Shown: piece after piece, positions 41,342 through 50,184 of the stretch
Numbering within the stretch: position 1 is the stretch's first letter
How the letters are laid out: every line of letters begins with the position of its first letter
Assembly (NCBI GenBank): GCA_036393295.1
Contig: DASWHF010000073.1
Location: 1-51,839 of the forward strand
Length of the DNA stretch: 51,839 nucleotides
Origin: DASWHF01 sp036393295
GTDB taxonomy: Bacteria; Pseudomonadota; Gammaproteobacteria; Acidiferrobacterales; UBA6901
Reading direction: 5' to 3'
Notes under the pieces: generated by a model
The model's database searches: none
Seen by the model: only the letters and a program-made list of their open reading frames with translations
Told to the model about the DNA's origin: nothing
Position numbers and translations under genes: made by a program

Positions 41342-42919
41342 ATGTCGCGGGAACTCTTCCGATCCACCCTGGTGACCGGCGGCATGACCCTGATCTCGCG
41401 CATCACGGGGCTGGTCCGGGACATCGTGTTCGCGCGCATCATCGGCGCCGGCGTCGGCATCGGCGCCGATGCCTTCTACGTCGCCTTCCGCATTCCGAAT
41501 TTCCTGCGGCGCATCTTCGGCGAGGGCGCGTTCTCGCAGGCCTTCGTGCCGGTGTTCTCCGAGTACCGCGCGCGCCACAGCCATGCCGAGGTGCGGGAGT
41601 TCGCCGACCGCATGACCGGCGCCCTCGGGCTGATACTGTTCCTGGTGACGCTGGTCGGCGTGATCGCGGCGCCGCTGATCGTGATGGCGCTCGCGCCGGG
41701 CTTCAGCGGCGAGAAGTTCGAGCTGACCGCACAGATGCTGCGCATTACGTTCCCGTACCTGCTGTTCATTTCGCTGGTGGCGATGGCCGCCGGCATGCTC
41801 AACACCTACGGCAGGTTCGGCGTCGCCGCCTTCACCCCGGTGCTGCTCAATGTCTGCATGATCGGCGCGGCGTTGTGGTTGGCGCCGCGCATGCAGGAGC
41901 CGGTGCTGGCGCTGGCCTGGGGGGTGTTCATCGCCGGCGTCGCGCAGCTGCTGTTCCAGCTGCCGTTCCTCAAGCGCATCGGCCTGTTGCCGCGCCCGCG
42001 CCTGAAGCGCAACCACGACGGCGTCGGGCGGGTGTTCCGGCTGATGCTGCCGGCGATCTTCGGCGTGTCCATCGCCCAGATCAACATGCTGGTGAACACG
42101 CTGCTGGCGTCATTCCTGGTGACCGGCAGCGTGTCCTGGCTGTATTACTCCGACCGGCTGATGGAGTTCCCGCTCGGCGTGTTCGGCATCGCGCTCGCCA
42201 CCGTGATCCTGCCGAGCCTGTCGCGCAAGCACGCCGAGGCCTCGCGCGAGGAATTCTCGCAGCTGCTCGACTGGGCGATGCGCTGGGTGTGGCTGATCTC
42301 GCTGCCGGCCGCGCTGGCACTGATCGTCCTGGCCGAGCCGCTGCTGGCGACCTTGTTCCTGTACGGCGCCTTTACCGCCCACGATGTCGACATGAGCGCC
42401 CGGGCGCTTCAGGCATTCGCCTTCGGGCTGCTCGGCTTCGTGCTGATCAAGGTGCTGGCGCCGGGCTTCTACGCGCGCCAGGACACGCGCACGCCCATGC
42501 GCATCGGCGCGCTCAGCATGCTGGCCAATATCGTGCTGAGCCTGGCCCTGGTCGGGCCGCTCAAGCATGTCGGCCTGGCGCTGGCGATCTCGCTGGCCGC
42601 CTTCGTCAACGCCGGGTTGCTGTACGTCCGGCTGCGGCGCCAGCAGGCTTATGCCCCGCAGCCGGGCTGGGCGGTATTCATTATAAGAATCGCGCTGGCC
42701 AGCGCCGTCATGGCCGGGGTATTGGTCTGGGGCGCGGGGGATGCGCAGTCCTGGCTCGCGGCGCCGGTCATGACCCGGATCGGGCGTCTGACTTTCTGGG
42801 TGATTGTTGGTATGCTGATCTACCTGTTGGGCCTGCTGGCCGTGGGTGTACGGCCGCGCATGCTGCTGCTCAAGCCGGCGCCCGCCGGCCGGGAAGAGGG
42901 CGATGTCAACCAGCGCTGA
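41342..42919 (+). CDS. murJ: MurJ lipid II flippase
   Basis: 525 residues, fourteen predicted transmembrane helices of the MOP superfamily. It flips lipid II across the inner membrane for peptidoglycan synthesis. The N-terminus SRITGLVRDIVFARIIGAG and the block FRIPNFLRRIFGEGAFSQAFVPV carry the essential Arg and charged residues of MurJ. The final 17 bases overlap the DUF2203 gene. The start has no strong ribosome-binding site. A TATCAT hexamer lies about 50 bases upstream. Confidence 0.97.
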   Translation: MSRELFRSTLVTGGMTLISRITGLVRDIVFARIIGAGVGIGADAFYVAFRIPNFLRRIFGEGAFSQAFVPVFSEYRARHSHAEVREFADRMTGALGLILFLVTLVGVIAAPLIVMALAPGFSGEKFELTAQMLRITFPYLLFISLVAMAAGMLNTYGRFGVAAFTPVLLNVCMIGAALWLAPRMQEPVLALAWGVFIAGVAQLLFQLPFLKRIGLLPRPRLKRNHDGVGRVFRLMLPAIFGVSIAQINMLVNTLLASFLVTGSVSWLYYSDRLMEFPLGVFGIALATVILPSLSRKHAEASREEFSQLLDWAMRWVWLISLPAALALIVLAEPLLATLFLYGAFTAHDVDMSARALQAFAFGLLGFVLIKVLAPGFYARQDTRTPMRIGALSMLANIVLSLALVGPLKHVGLALAISLAAFVNAGLLYVRLRRQQAYAPQPGWAVFIIRIALASAVMAGVLVWGAGDAQSWLAAPVMTRIGRLTFWVIVGMLIYLLGLLAVGVRPRMLLLKPAPAGREEGDVNQR

Positions 42920-43316
42920 AATCTATCAAATCGTCACGCGCGACGCGCCGCGGGTGTTCACCCTGGCGGAGGCGCACGGCTTGTTCCCGCTGGTGCGTTC
43001 CATCACGCATGCGGCGCATGCCGAGCTCGAACCGGTGCGCCGCCAGCTCGAGGCCATGGTCCCGACCCACCCCCAGATCCGCGAGGTCGAGCGGCAGTAC
43101 GAGGTGGTGGTGAAACGCTGGGTGGCGAAGATGGAGCGCCTGGGGCTGGTGGTCAAGGGCCTGTGGCTGGTGGATTTCGACACCGGCGACGGCTATCTGT
43201 GCTGGCGCTTCCCGGAGCTGCACATCGGCCATTACCACGGCTACGACGAGGGCTTCTCCGGCCGCCGGCCGCTGCGCGAGGTGATCGAGGAGTTCGATCC
43301 CGACTGGGCGGTGTGA
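42903..43316 (+). CDS. DUF2203 domain-containing protein
   Basis: 137 residues. The start ATG lies inside the end of murJ (17-base overlap) after GGGAAGAGGGCG. The family hallmarks are FTLAEAHGLFPLVR near the N-terminus, a central helical region and KGLWLVDFDTGDGYLCWRF followed by IGHYHGYDEGFSGRRPL. It appears cytoplasmic. Function unknown; His and Asp in the C-terminal block could bind metal. Co-translated with murJ, and closed by a terminator. Confidence 0.85.
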   Translation: MSTSAEIYQIVTRDAPRVFTLAEAHGLFPLVRSITHAAHAELEPVRRQLEAMVPTHPQIREVERQYEVVVKRWVAKMERLGLVVKGLWLVDFDTGDGYLCWRFPELHIGHYHGYDEGFSGRRPLREVIEEFDPDWAV

Positions 43317-43324
43317 TCCGCGGT

Positions 43325-43361
43325 CTTGGGCGTATTGTATTGATGCGCCCAAGCTTTTATT
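43325..43361 (+). terminator. Probable terminator after murJ-DUF2203
   Basis: Perfect 8-base stem CTTGGGCG / CGCCCAAG (43325-43332 and 43346-43353) with a 13-base loop, followed by CTTTTATTCTT. The loop is long and the T-run interrupted, so strength is uncertain. Confidence 0.6.
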
Positions 43362-43434
43362 CTTCCCAGCCTTAAAGGGCGACGCGCTTCCCCTTCCGAG
43401 CTTGAGCAGCATAGGCTTTCAAAGACGCCACCCC

Positions 43435-44376
43435 ATGGAGTTCATACGCGGGCTGCATAATCTGCGTCCCAGGCATCGCGGTTGTGTCGCGACCATCGGC
43501 AATTTCGATGGCGTGCACCTTGGGCACCAGGCGGTCATCGGCCAGCTGGCCGAGAAGGCGGCGGAGCTGCACCTGCCGGCCCTGGCCGTGCTGTTCGAGC
43601 CGCAGCCGCTGGAGCATTTCCGGCCCGAGGCCGCGCCGGCGCGGCTGATGCGGCTGCGCGAGAAGCTCCAGGCGCTGCGGCGCTACTCGGTGGAGCGGGT
43701 GCTGTGCCTGCGCTTCGACGCGCGCCAGGCGGCGATGAGCGCCGAGGATTTCATCCGCCGGGTGCTGGTGGAGGCGCTGAGCGTCCGCTACCTGGTGGTC
43801 GGCGACGACTTCCGTTTCGGCCACGGGCGCGCCGGCGATTTCGCCCTGCTCGAGCGCGCCGGCCGCGCGCACGGCTTCCAGGTGGCGCCGATGCACAGCT
43901 TCACGGTCGACGGCGCGCGCGTCAGCAGCACCCGCGTGCGCGAGGCCCTGGCGGCCGGCGACCTGGACGGCGCGGCGCGGCTGCTGGGCCGCGGCTTCCG
44001 CATCAGCGGGCGGGTGGCGCACGGCGACAAGCGCGGCCGCACCATCGGCGTGCCGACCGCCAACATTCATCTGCACCGGCGCGTGACGCCGCTGTGCGGT
44101 GTGTACGTGGTGGAGCTGTACGGCCTCGACGAGGAGCCGCTGGCCGGTGTCGCCAACATCGGCACGCGGCCGACCGTCGGCGGCACGCGCGCGTTGCTCG
44201 AGGTGCACCTGTTCGATTTCGACCGGGACATTTACGGGCGCCACGTGAGCGTCGAATTCCTGCACCGGCTGCGCGACGAGCAGCGCTTTCAGTCGCTCGA
44301 CGAGCTGAAGGCGCGCATCACCATGGATTTCACCGAGGCGCGGCATTGGCTGTCGGGCCGGACGAGTCGACAATGA
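43435..44376 (+). CDS. ribF: Bifunctional riboflavin kinase / FMN adenylyltransferase
   Basis: 313 residues, the same length as the E. coli enzyme. The N-terminal nucleotidyltransferase domain has GNFDGVHLGH and SSTRVREAL. The C-terminal flavokinase domain (about 185-310) has GRTIGVPTANI and GTRPT. It makes FMN and FAD from riboflavin. The ATG at 43435 gives MEFIRGLHNL, matching the family start; an earlier ATG at 43402 is not needed. It overlaps ileS by 4 bases. Confidence 0.97.
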   Translation: MEFIRGLHNLRPRHRGCVATIGNFDGVHLGHQAVIGQLAEKAAELHLPALAVLFEPQPLEHFRPEAAPARLMRLREKLQALRRYSVERVLCLRFDARQAAMSAEDFIRRVLVEALSVRYLVVGDDFRFGHGRAGDFALLERAGRAHGFQVAPMHSFTVDGARVSSTRVREALAAGDLDGAARLLGRGFRISGRVAHGDKRGRTIGVPTANIHLHRRVTPLCGVYVVELYGLDEEPLAGVANIGTRPTVGGTRALLEVHLFDFDRDIYGRHVSVEFLHRLRDEQRFQSLDELKARITMDFTEARHWLSGRTSRQ

Positions 44377-47225
44377 ACGATCAGACGACCAAGGACTACA
44401 AGGGCACGCTCAACCTGCCCAAGACCGATTTCCCGATGAAGGCGAACCTGGCGGCGCGCGAGCCGGAGATCCTCAAGCGCTGGCAGGAAATCGATCTGTA
44501 CGCCAGCCTGCGCCGCGCCGGCGCGGGAAAGACGAAGTACATCCTGCACGACGGCCCGCCTTACGCCAACGGCGACATTCACATCGGCCACGCGGTCAAC
44601 AAGGTGCTCAAGGACATCATCGTCAAGAGCCGCACGCTCGACGGCTTTGATGCGCCCTACGTGCCGGGCTGGGACTGCCACGGCCTGCCCATCGAGCTCA
44701 TGGTGGAGAAGAAAATCGGCAAGGCCGGCGAGAAGGTGAACCCGGCGGCCTTCCGCCAGGCCTGCCGCGAGTACGCCGCCAGGCAGGTCGAAGGCCAGCG
44801 CCGGGACTTCGAGCGCCTCGGCGTGATCGGCGACTGGGCCAATCCCTATCTCACCATGGATTATCGCTTCGAGGCCAATATCATCCGCGAGCTCGGCAAG
44901 GTGATCGCGCGCGATCACCTCTATAAGAGCTACAAGCCGGTGCACTGGTGCATCGACTGCGGCTCGGCGCTGGCCGAGGCCGAAGTCGAGTACGAGGACA
45001 AGACCTCGCCGGCGATCGACGTGCGCTTCGCGCTGGTCGACGAGGCCGCCCTGCTCGGCCGCTGCCAGCACGGGCCGGGCAAGGCCGGCGAAGGCCCGAT
45101 CAGCGTGCCAATCTGGACGACCACGCCGTGGACGCTGCCGGCCAACCAGGCGGTGGCGCTCAACCCGGGCATCGAATACGTGCTGGTGCAAGGCGTGGGC
45201 GAGCGCCTGCTGTTGGCCGAGCCGCTGCTCAAGGACGCGATGGCGCGCTACGGCGTCGACGATTACCGCGTGCTCGCGACCTGCAGCGGCGCCGAGCTCG
45301 AGGGCCTGCGGCTTGCACATCCTTTTTACACGCGCGAAGTGCCGATCATCCTCGGCGACCACGTCACCACCGATTCCGGCACCGGCGCCGTGCACACCGC
45401 GCCCGGCCACGGCCAGGACGACTACGTGGTCGGCAGCCGCTATCAGCTGGCGGTCGACAACCCGGTCGGCGGTGACGGCAAGTTCCTGCCCGGCACCGAG
45501 CTGTTCGCCGGCGAGCATGTGTTCAAGGCCAACGACCACGTGATCGAGGTGCTCAAGGCGCGCGGCGCGCTGCTCAAGGTCCAGGCGCTGCGCCACAGCT
45601 ACCCGCACTGCTGGCGCCACAAGACGCCGATCATCTTCCGCGCCACGCCGCAGTGGTTCATCGGCATGGACCGCCACGGCCTGCGCGAGCGCGCGCTCGC
45701 CGAGATCGCCACGGTGCAGTGGATCCCCGCCTGGGGCCGGGCGCGCATCGAGGGCATGGTGCGCGAGCGCCCCGACTGGTGCATCTCGCGCCAGCGCGCC
45801 TGGGGCGTGCCGATCGCGCTGTTCGCGCACAAGCTGAGCGGCAAGCTGCATCCGAGGAGCGCAGAGCTGATCGAACAGGTCGCGCAGCGCGTCGAGCAGG
45901 GCGGCGTCGATGCCTGGTTCGGGCTCGATCCGCAGGAGCTGCTGGGCGCCGAGGCCGGCGACTACGACAAGGTCACCGACATCCTCGACGTCTGGTTCGA
46001 CTCCGGCGTGACCCATGCCTGCGTGCTGGAGCAGCGCGCCGAGCTCGCGTACCCCGCCGATCTGTATCTCGAGGGTTCGGACCAGCATCGCGGCTGGTTC
46101 CAGTCCTCGCTGCTGACGGCGGTGGCGACCCGCGAGCGCGCGCCCTACCAGGCGGTGCTGACCCACGGTTTCACGGTCGACGCCCAGGGCATGAAGATGT
46201 CCAAGTCCAAGGGCAACGTCGTGGTGCCGCAGAAGGTGATCGGCACGCTCGGCGCCGACATTCTCAGATTATGGGTGGCGGCGACCGACTATCGCGCCGA
46301 GATGAATATCTCGGACGAGATCCTGAAGCGCATGGCGGATTCCTACCGCCGCATCCGCAACACGGCGCGCTACCTGCTGGCCAATCTGAACGGTTTCGAT
46401 CCGGCGACGCAGGCCGTGCCGGTCGAGGAGCTGCTGGCGCTGGACCGCTGGGCGCTCGACATGAGCGCGCGCCTCGATGCGCAGATCCGCCGCGCCTACG
46501 AGGAGTTCAGCTTCCACCTGGTCTACCAGCGCCTGCATCAGTTCTGCGTGGTGGAGCTCGGCAGCTTCTATCTGGACGTGCTCAAGGACCGCATGTACAC
46601 CATGGCCTCCGACAGCCGCGGCCGGCGCTCGGCGCAGACCGCGATGTTCCATATTCTGGAGGCGATGACGCGCTGGATGGCGCCGGTGTTGAGCTTTACC
46701 GCCGAGGAGATCTGGCGTTACCTGCCGGGCGAGCGCCCGTCCAGCGTGTTCCTGGGCGGCTGGCACGCGGTGCCGGGCGGCGGCGCGGGCGAGGTCCACG
46801 GCGAGGCGCGGTGGCGCAGCGTGCTCAACCTGCGCGAGGCGGTGGCGCGCGAGCTCGAGAAGGCGCGCGTGGCGGGTGTGATCGGTTCATCGTTGGATGC
46901 CGAGGTCGATGTCTACACCGACCCGTCCTGGCAGGCACTGCTCGCCGGGCTCGGCGACGAGCTGCGTTTCGCCTTCATCACGTCTTATGCGCGCGTGCAG
47001 GCCGCCGAGCCGCGGCCGGCCGAGGCGGTCGCGGTCGAGGTCGAGCGTCACGGCGCCGGCCGGACCGATACGCTGTGGGTGCGGGTCGCGCCGTCCGCGC
47101 ACGCCAAGTGCGTGCGCTGCTGGCACCATCGCGCGGATGTCGGCGGCCATGCCGAGCACCCGCAACTGTGCGGCCGTTGTGTCGCGAACGTCGCCGGTCG
47201 CGGTGAGGACCGGAGGTTCGTCTGA
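44373..47225 (+). CDS. ileS: Isoleucyl-tRNA synthetase
   Basis: 950 residues, class Ia. The HIGH motif lies at 70-73 and KMSKS at 608-612, with the CP1 editing domain between them (TTTPWTLPANQAV, then GTGAVHTAPGHGQDDY with the editing Asp). The C-terminal zinc finger CVRC...CGRC is present, so this is the bacterial, mupirocin-sensitive type rather than the eukaryote-like type. The ATG overlaps the ribF stop (ATGA), which rejects the long in-frame upstream reading. The stop overlaps lspA by 1 base. Confidence 0.98.
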   Translation: MNDQTTKDYKGTLNLPKTDFPMKANLAAREPEILKRWQEIDLYASLRRAGAGKTKYILHDGPPYANGDIHIGHAVNKVLKDIIVKSRTLDGFDAPYVPGWDCHGLPIELMVEKKIGKAGEKVNPAAFRQACREYAARQVEGQRRDFERLGVIGDWANPYLTMDYRFEANIIRELGKVIARDHLYKSYKPVHWCIDCGSALAEAEVEYEDKTSPAIDVRFALVDEAALLGRCQHGPGKAGEGPISVPIWTTTPWTLPANQAVALNPGIEYVLVQGVGERLLLAEPLLKDAMARYGVDDYRVLATCSGAELEGLRLAHPFYTREVPIILGDHVTTDSGTGAVHTAPGHGQDDYVVGSRYQLAVDNPVGGDGKFLPGTELFAGEHVFKANDHVIEVLKARGALLKVQALRHSYPHCWRHKTPIIFRATPQWFIGMDRHGLRERALAEIATVQWIPAWGRARIEGMVRERPDWCISRQRAWGVPIALFAHKLSGKLHPRSAELIEQVAQRVEQGGVDAWFGLDPQELLGAEAGDYDKVTDILDVWFDSGVTHACVLEQRAELAYPADLYLEGSDQHRGWFQSSLLTAVATRERAPYQAVLTHGFTVDAQGMKMSKSKGNVVVPQKVIGTLGADILRLWVAATDYRAEMNISDEILKRMADSYRRIRNTARYLLANLNGFDPATQAVPVEELLALDRWALDMSARLDAQIRRAYEEFSFHLVYQRLHQFCVVELGSFYLDVLKDRMYTMASDSRGRRSAQTAMFHILEAMTRWMAPVLSFTAEEIWRYLPGERPSSVFLGGWHAVPGGGAGEVHGEARWRSVLNLREAVARELEKARVAGVIGSSLDAEVDVYTDPSWQALLAGLGDELRFAFITSYARVQAAEPRPAEAVAVEVERHGAGRTDTLWVRVAPSAHAKCVRCWHHRADVGGHAEHPQLCGRCVANVAGRGEDRRFV

Positions 47226-47695
47226 TGTTCAAGCTGTCGTGGATTGCCGTGGCGGTGCTGGTGCTCGACCAGTGGACCAAGTGGCTGGCGGTGACGCACC
47301 TGACGCGCGGCGCGATCGAGGTGCTGCCGTTTTTCAATCTCACGCTCGCCTACAACAGCGGCGCGGCCTTCGGTTTCCTGAGCGGCGCCTCCGGCTGGCA
47401 GAATTTTTTCTTCGTGATCGTGGCGCTCGTCGTCGCGATCGTGATCCTGTTCATGATCAAGCGCCTCGGCGCCAACGACGTGCAGGTCGCGGTCGCCTTG
47501 ATGCTGATCCTGGGTGGGGCGGCGGGCAATGTGATCGACCGCCTGGTTCTAGGATATGTCGTTGATTTCATTGATTTATATTACGGTTCCTGGCACTTCT
47601 GGACGTTCAATATCGCCGACGCGGCGATCACCGTCGGCGCCATCCTGCTGGTGCTCGACAGTTTCGGCCTCGGCTTCCGCAAACGCCACCGCTGA
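47225..47695 (+). CDS. lspA: Signal peptidase II (lipoprotein signal peptidase)
   Basis: 156 residues, four transmembrane helices. It cleaves prolipoprotein signal peptides in the inner membrane. Conserved boxes: DQWTKW near residue 15, AYNSGAAFGF, GNVIDR, VVDFID with catalytic Asp114, and FNIADA with catalytic Asp132. TGATG overlap with ileS. It would process the lipoprotein encoded at 5886-7589. Confidence 0.97.
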   Translation: MFKLSWIAVAVLVLDQWTKWLAVTHLTRGAIEVLPFFNLTLAYNSGAAFGFLSGASGWQNFFFVIVALVVAIVILFMIKRLGANDVQVAVALMLILGGAAGNVIDRLVLGYVVDFIDLYYGSWHFWTFNIADAAITVGAILLVLDSFGLGFRKRHR

Positions 47696-47764
47696 TTTTT
47701 CCCGGCAGCCTCCGTCAGCCGGACTAAACTGGATACTGAACGCGTGATTCAGGAGAACGAGCTT

Positions 47765-48208
47765 TTGTCCGAGAATGCCATTGAGCGCGGACGCCGCGTG
47801 CGCCTGCATTTCAGCCTGCGATTGAAGGACGGCACCATCGCCGATTCCAGCCTGGGCGGCGAGCCCGCCGAGTGGGTGATCGGCGACGGCGCGCTGATCG
47901 AGGGGCTGGAGAATCTCCTGCTCGGCATGCGCGCCGGGGACAAGCGGAGTTTCGAAGTCGCCGCCGGGGAGGCCTACGGGGCGATCCGCGAGGAGGTCGT
48001 GCACAGCCTGCCGCGCGACGCGTTTCCGGCCGACATGGCGCTCGAGCCCGGCCTGGTGATCGGCTTCGAGACACCGAGCGGCGAGGAGATCCCCGGCACC
48101 ATCGTCGGCCTGGACGACGACGCGGTGCAGGTCGACTTCTCGCACCCGCTGGCCGGTCATGACCTCATTTTCGAGGTGGAAATCCTGGAGGTCGGCGCGC
48201 CGGATTGA
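47765..48208 (+). CDS. fkpB: FKBP-type peptidyl-prolyl isomerase (FkpB/SlpA)
   Basis: 147 residues. The ribosome-binding site AGGAG (47751-47755) lies 9 bases before a TTG at 47765, giving MSENAIERG. This matches the E. coli start, so I prefer it to the GTG at 47744, which overlaps no such site. FKBP domain with an inserted-in-flap region: the segments GTIADSS, LGGEP, FEVAAGEAYG and VDFSHPLAGHDLIFEVEILEV are typical of the SlpA subgroup. Cytoplasmic folding helper; conserved between lspA and ispH. Confidence 0.94.
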   Translation: MSENAIERGRRVRLHFSLRLKDGTIADSSLGGEPAEWVIGDGALIEGLENLLLGMRAGDKRSFEVAAGEAYGAIREEVVHSLPRDAFPADMALEPGLVIGFETPSGEEIPGTIVGLDDDAVQVDFSHPLAGHDLIFEVEILEVGAPD

Positions 48209-48234
48209 ACCGGCACGCGGTTTGCGCCGATAAT
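48205..48234 (+). promoter_or_regulatory. Predicted sigma-70 promoter of ispH
   Basis: TTGAAC (48205-48210), 18 bases, GATAAT (48229-48234). It overlaps the fkpB stop codon. The -10 box overlaps an upstream in-frame ATG (48233), so it also argues for the ispH start at 48266. Confidence 0.6.
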
Positions 48235-48265
48235 GGCCGGCCTGATACCTTCCAGCCGGTTTCGC

Positions 48266-49195
48266 ATGCAGCTGATACTCGCCAATCCCCGTGGTTTCTG
48301 CGCCGGCGTCGACCGCGCCATCGAGATCGTCGAGCAGGCGCTGGCGCAGTACGGCGCGCCGATCTACGTCCGCCACGAGGTGGTCCACAACCGCTTCGTC
48401 GTGGACGGGCTGCGCGCCCAGGGCGCCGTGTTCGTCGACGAGCTCGACCAGGTCCCGGACGGCGCGACCGTGATCTTCAGCGCCCACGGCATCCCCCAGG
48501 CGGTGCGCGTCGCGGCGGCGCGGCGCGGCCTCAATGTCTTCGACGCCACCTGCCCGCTGGTCACCAAGGTGCACCTGGAGGTGATCCGGCGACGCAAGCA
48601 GGGCACGGAGTGCATCCTGATCGGCCATGCCGGTCATCCGGAGGTCGAGGGCACGCTCGGCCAGGCGGACGGCAACATTCACCTGGTCGAGACCCCGGAG
48701 GACGTCGAGCGGCTGTCGGTCTCGGACCCTGACAACCTCGCCTTCGTCACCCAGACGACGCTGTCGATGGACGACACCGCGCGCGTCATCGCGGCGCTGC
48801 GCGCGCGCTTCCCGAACGTCCAGGGGCCGAGGAAGGACGACATCTGCTACGCCACCCAGAACCGCCAGGACGCGGTGCGCCGCCTGGCGCACGACTGCGA
48901 GCTGGTGCTGGTGGTGGGCTCGCGCAACAGCTCCAACTCCAACCGCCTGCGCGAGGTCGCCGAGACGCAAGGCGCGCGCGCCTACATGATCGACGGCCCC
49001 GAGGATCTGAAGCGCGAATGGCTGGACGGCGTCGCGCGTCTCGGCCTCACGGCCGGCGCCTCCGCCCCCGAGGTGCTGGTGCAGCAGGTGGTGACGCGGC
49101 TGTGCGAGTGGGGTGCTGTGCTCGCGCCCGAGCAGGCCGGCGAGCCGGAGCGGGTGGTGTTTCCCTTGCCTAAGGGGCTTCGCGCCGGGGTATGA
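48266..49195 (+). CDS. ispH: 4-hydroxy-3-methylbut-2-enyl diphosphate reductase
   Basis: 309 residues from the ATG at 48266 (MQLILANPRGFCAGV, as in E. coli). It catalyses the last step of the MEP isoprenoid pathway, giving IPP and DMAPP, which also feed IspB in this window. The iron-sulfur ligands are Cys12, Cys96 and Cys194. His41, His124 and Glu126 (in HAGHPEVEG) of the active site are present. An in-frame ATG at 48233 is rejected because it overlaps the promoter. Confidence 0.97.
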   Translation: MQLILANPRGFCAGVDRAIEIVEQALAQYGAPIYVRHEVVHNRFVVDGLRAQGAVFVDELDQVPDGATVIFSAHGIPQAVRVAAARRGLNVFDATCPLVTKVHLEVIRRRKQGTECILIGHAGHPEVEGTLGQADGNIHLVETPEDVERLSVSDPDNLAFVTQTTLSMDDTARVIAALRARFPNVQGPRKDDICYATQNRQDAVRRLAHDCELVLVVGSRNSSNSNRLREVAETQGARAYMIDGPEDLKREWLDGVARLGLTAGASAPEVLVQQVVTRLCEWGAVLAPEQAGEPERVVFPLPKGLRAGV

Positions 49196-49246
49196 TCGCA
49201 CTGGAGTGAGCAGCGCGATGCTGTGTGTCCGATGCGCCGGGGCGGA

Positions 49247-49747
49247 TCACTTTTTCCAGCACTTCGTCGAGTCTGAGCCGGTTGCGTTCTTCACGCCTTC
49301 GCTGGTCAGCGTGAAGGTGGCGCATCGGCTGCCATCCGCCGTCGCCTGGGAGCCCACCGGCGTTGCCTCGAGTTGGAAACGCTGATTATCCGCCAGGCCG
49401 CCAATGCCGCCCGGGAACAAGGTGGCTTCGATTGAATAGTGACCGTCGTCCGTGGTATAGGTCGTCGTGCCATCCGCGAGTCCGCCCAGCCCGAGGCCGG
49501 TGCAGCGGTTGGCCGGGATGGGATCCGAAATCACGCCGCCGAAATCGTCCGTGTACTCGCCGCATTCGGTCATGAACCGTTCCTGCGTGGCCGCGATGCG
49601 CTGCAGCGCGATGGTGGCGTCCGTCCGCCGTGCCTCCGCGATCCAGCGGGTATAGGAGGGGTACCCCACCGCCGCGAGTATGGCGATGACCACCACCACG
49701 ATCATCAGTTCGATCAGCGTGAATCCGGCGTTGCGCGGGCTGCTCAT
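49247..49747 (-). CDS. pilE: PilE-type minor pilin
   Basis: 166 residues. Leader MSSPRNAG is cleaved before FTLIELMIVVVVIAILAAV. The following YPSYTRWIAEARRTDA and IAATQERFM match the PilE minor pilins encoded beside ispH in Pseudomonas. Cysteines lie at the ECGEYT, RCTGL, RCATF and KCWKK positions; the last two can close the C-terminal loop. It converges with ispH. I chose the ATG at 49747 because a longer start would give an unusually long leader. Confidence 0.92.
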   Translation of the reverse strand: MSSPRNAGFTLIELMIVVVVIAILAAVGYPSYTRWIAEARRTDATIALQRIAATQERFMTECGEYTDDFGGVISDPIPANRCTGLGLGGLADGTTTYTTDDGHYSIEATLFPGGIGGLADNQRFQLEATPVGSQATADGSRCATFTLTSEGVKNATGSDSTKCWKK

Positions 49748-49838
49748 ATCGGTCCTACCGTTTGGTCGTGGGTCTTGAATCGGACCACGCCGGGGTCCAC
49801 CCGGCGTGGCGCCTTCCGCGGTCCGTCCGTGCGCCCGG

Positions 49839-50159
49839 CTACTTCCGCGCACCCGGCAGCCAGATGTCGGTCAGTACGCGCTCCCCGTTCTTCATCACGT
49901 ACTGAAACTCGACCTGCATCCCCTTTCCCAGGGCGCTCTTGCCGCTGCCGCGGCTGCCGTGGATCTGCAGGTTCGTGCCGGCCGCGTACTGCCGGTCGTC
50001 GATGACGATGACATTGCGGCCGGCGTCCATGGCGTCGATCTGGCCCTGCCCGACCTCGGGCATGACGGCCGATGCCGCCGGGACCGCGCCGAGCGCCAGG
50101 GCGGCGACCGCCGCCAGCGCCAGCCTGCGCGCCGCCGACTTGAAGTGTTGAGTTGTCAT
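49839..50159 (-). CDS. pilY2: PilY2-like small periplasmic protein
   Basis: 106 residues. A signal peptide (about 1-30, ending PAASA) precedes a small beta-rich domain: GQIDAMDAGRNVIVIDDRQY, then LGKGMQVEFQYVMKNGE and DIWLPG. The sequence is short and hard to classify alone. Size, export signal and position between pilY1 and pilE are those of PilY2 in Pseudomonas, which supports fimbrial biogenesis. The ATG at 50159 is 25 bases after the pilY1 stop. Confidence 0.65.
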   Translation of the reverse strand: MTTQHFKSAARRLALAAVAALALGAVPAASAVMPEVGQGQIDAMDAGRNVIVIDDRQYAAGTNLQIHGSRGSGKSALGKGMQVEFQYVMKNGERVLTDIWLPGARK

Positions 50160-50184
50160 GGCTCTGTCCTCGCTCACGTAGCGG

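Noticed and set aside
43402..43434. Longer N-terminus for RibF
   Set aside because: The E. coli-like start MEFIRGLHNL at 43435 gives exactly the family length.
47744..47764. GTG start for FkpB
   Set aside because: The AGGAG site is placed for the TTG at 47765, and the resulting N-terminus matches the family.
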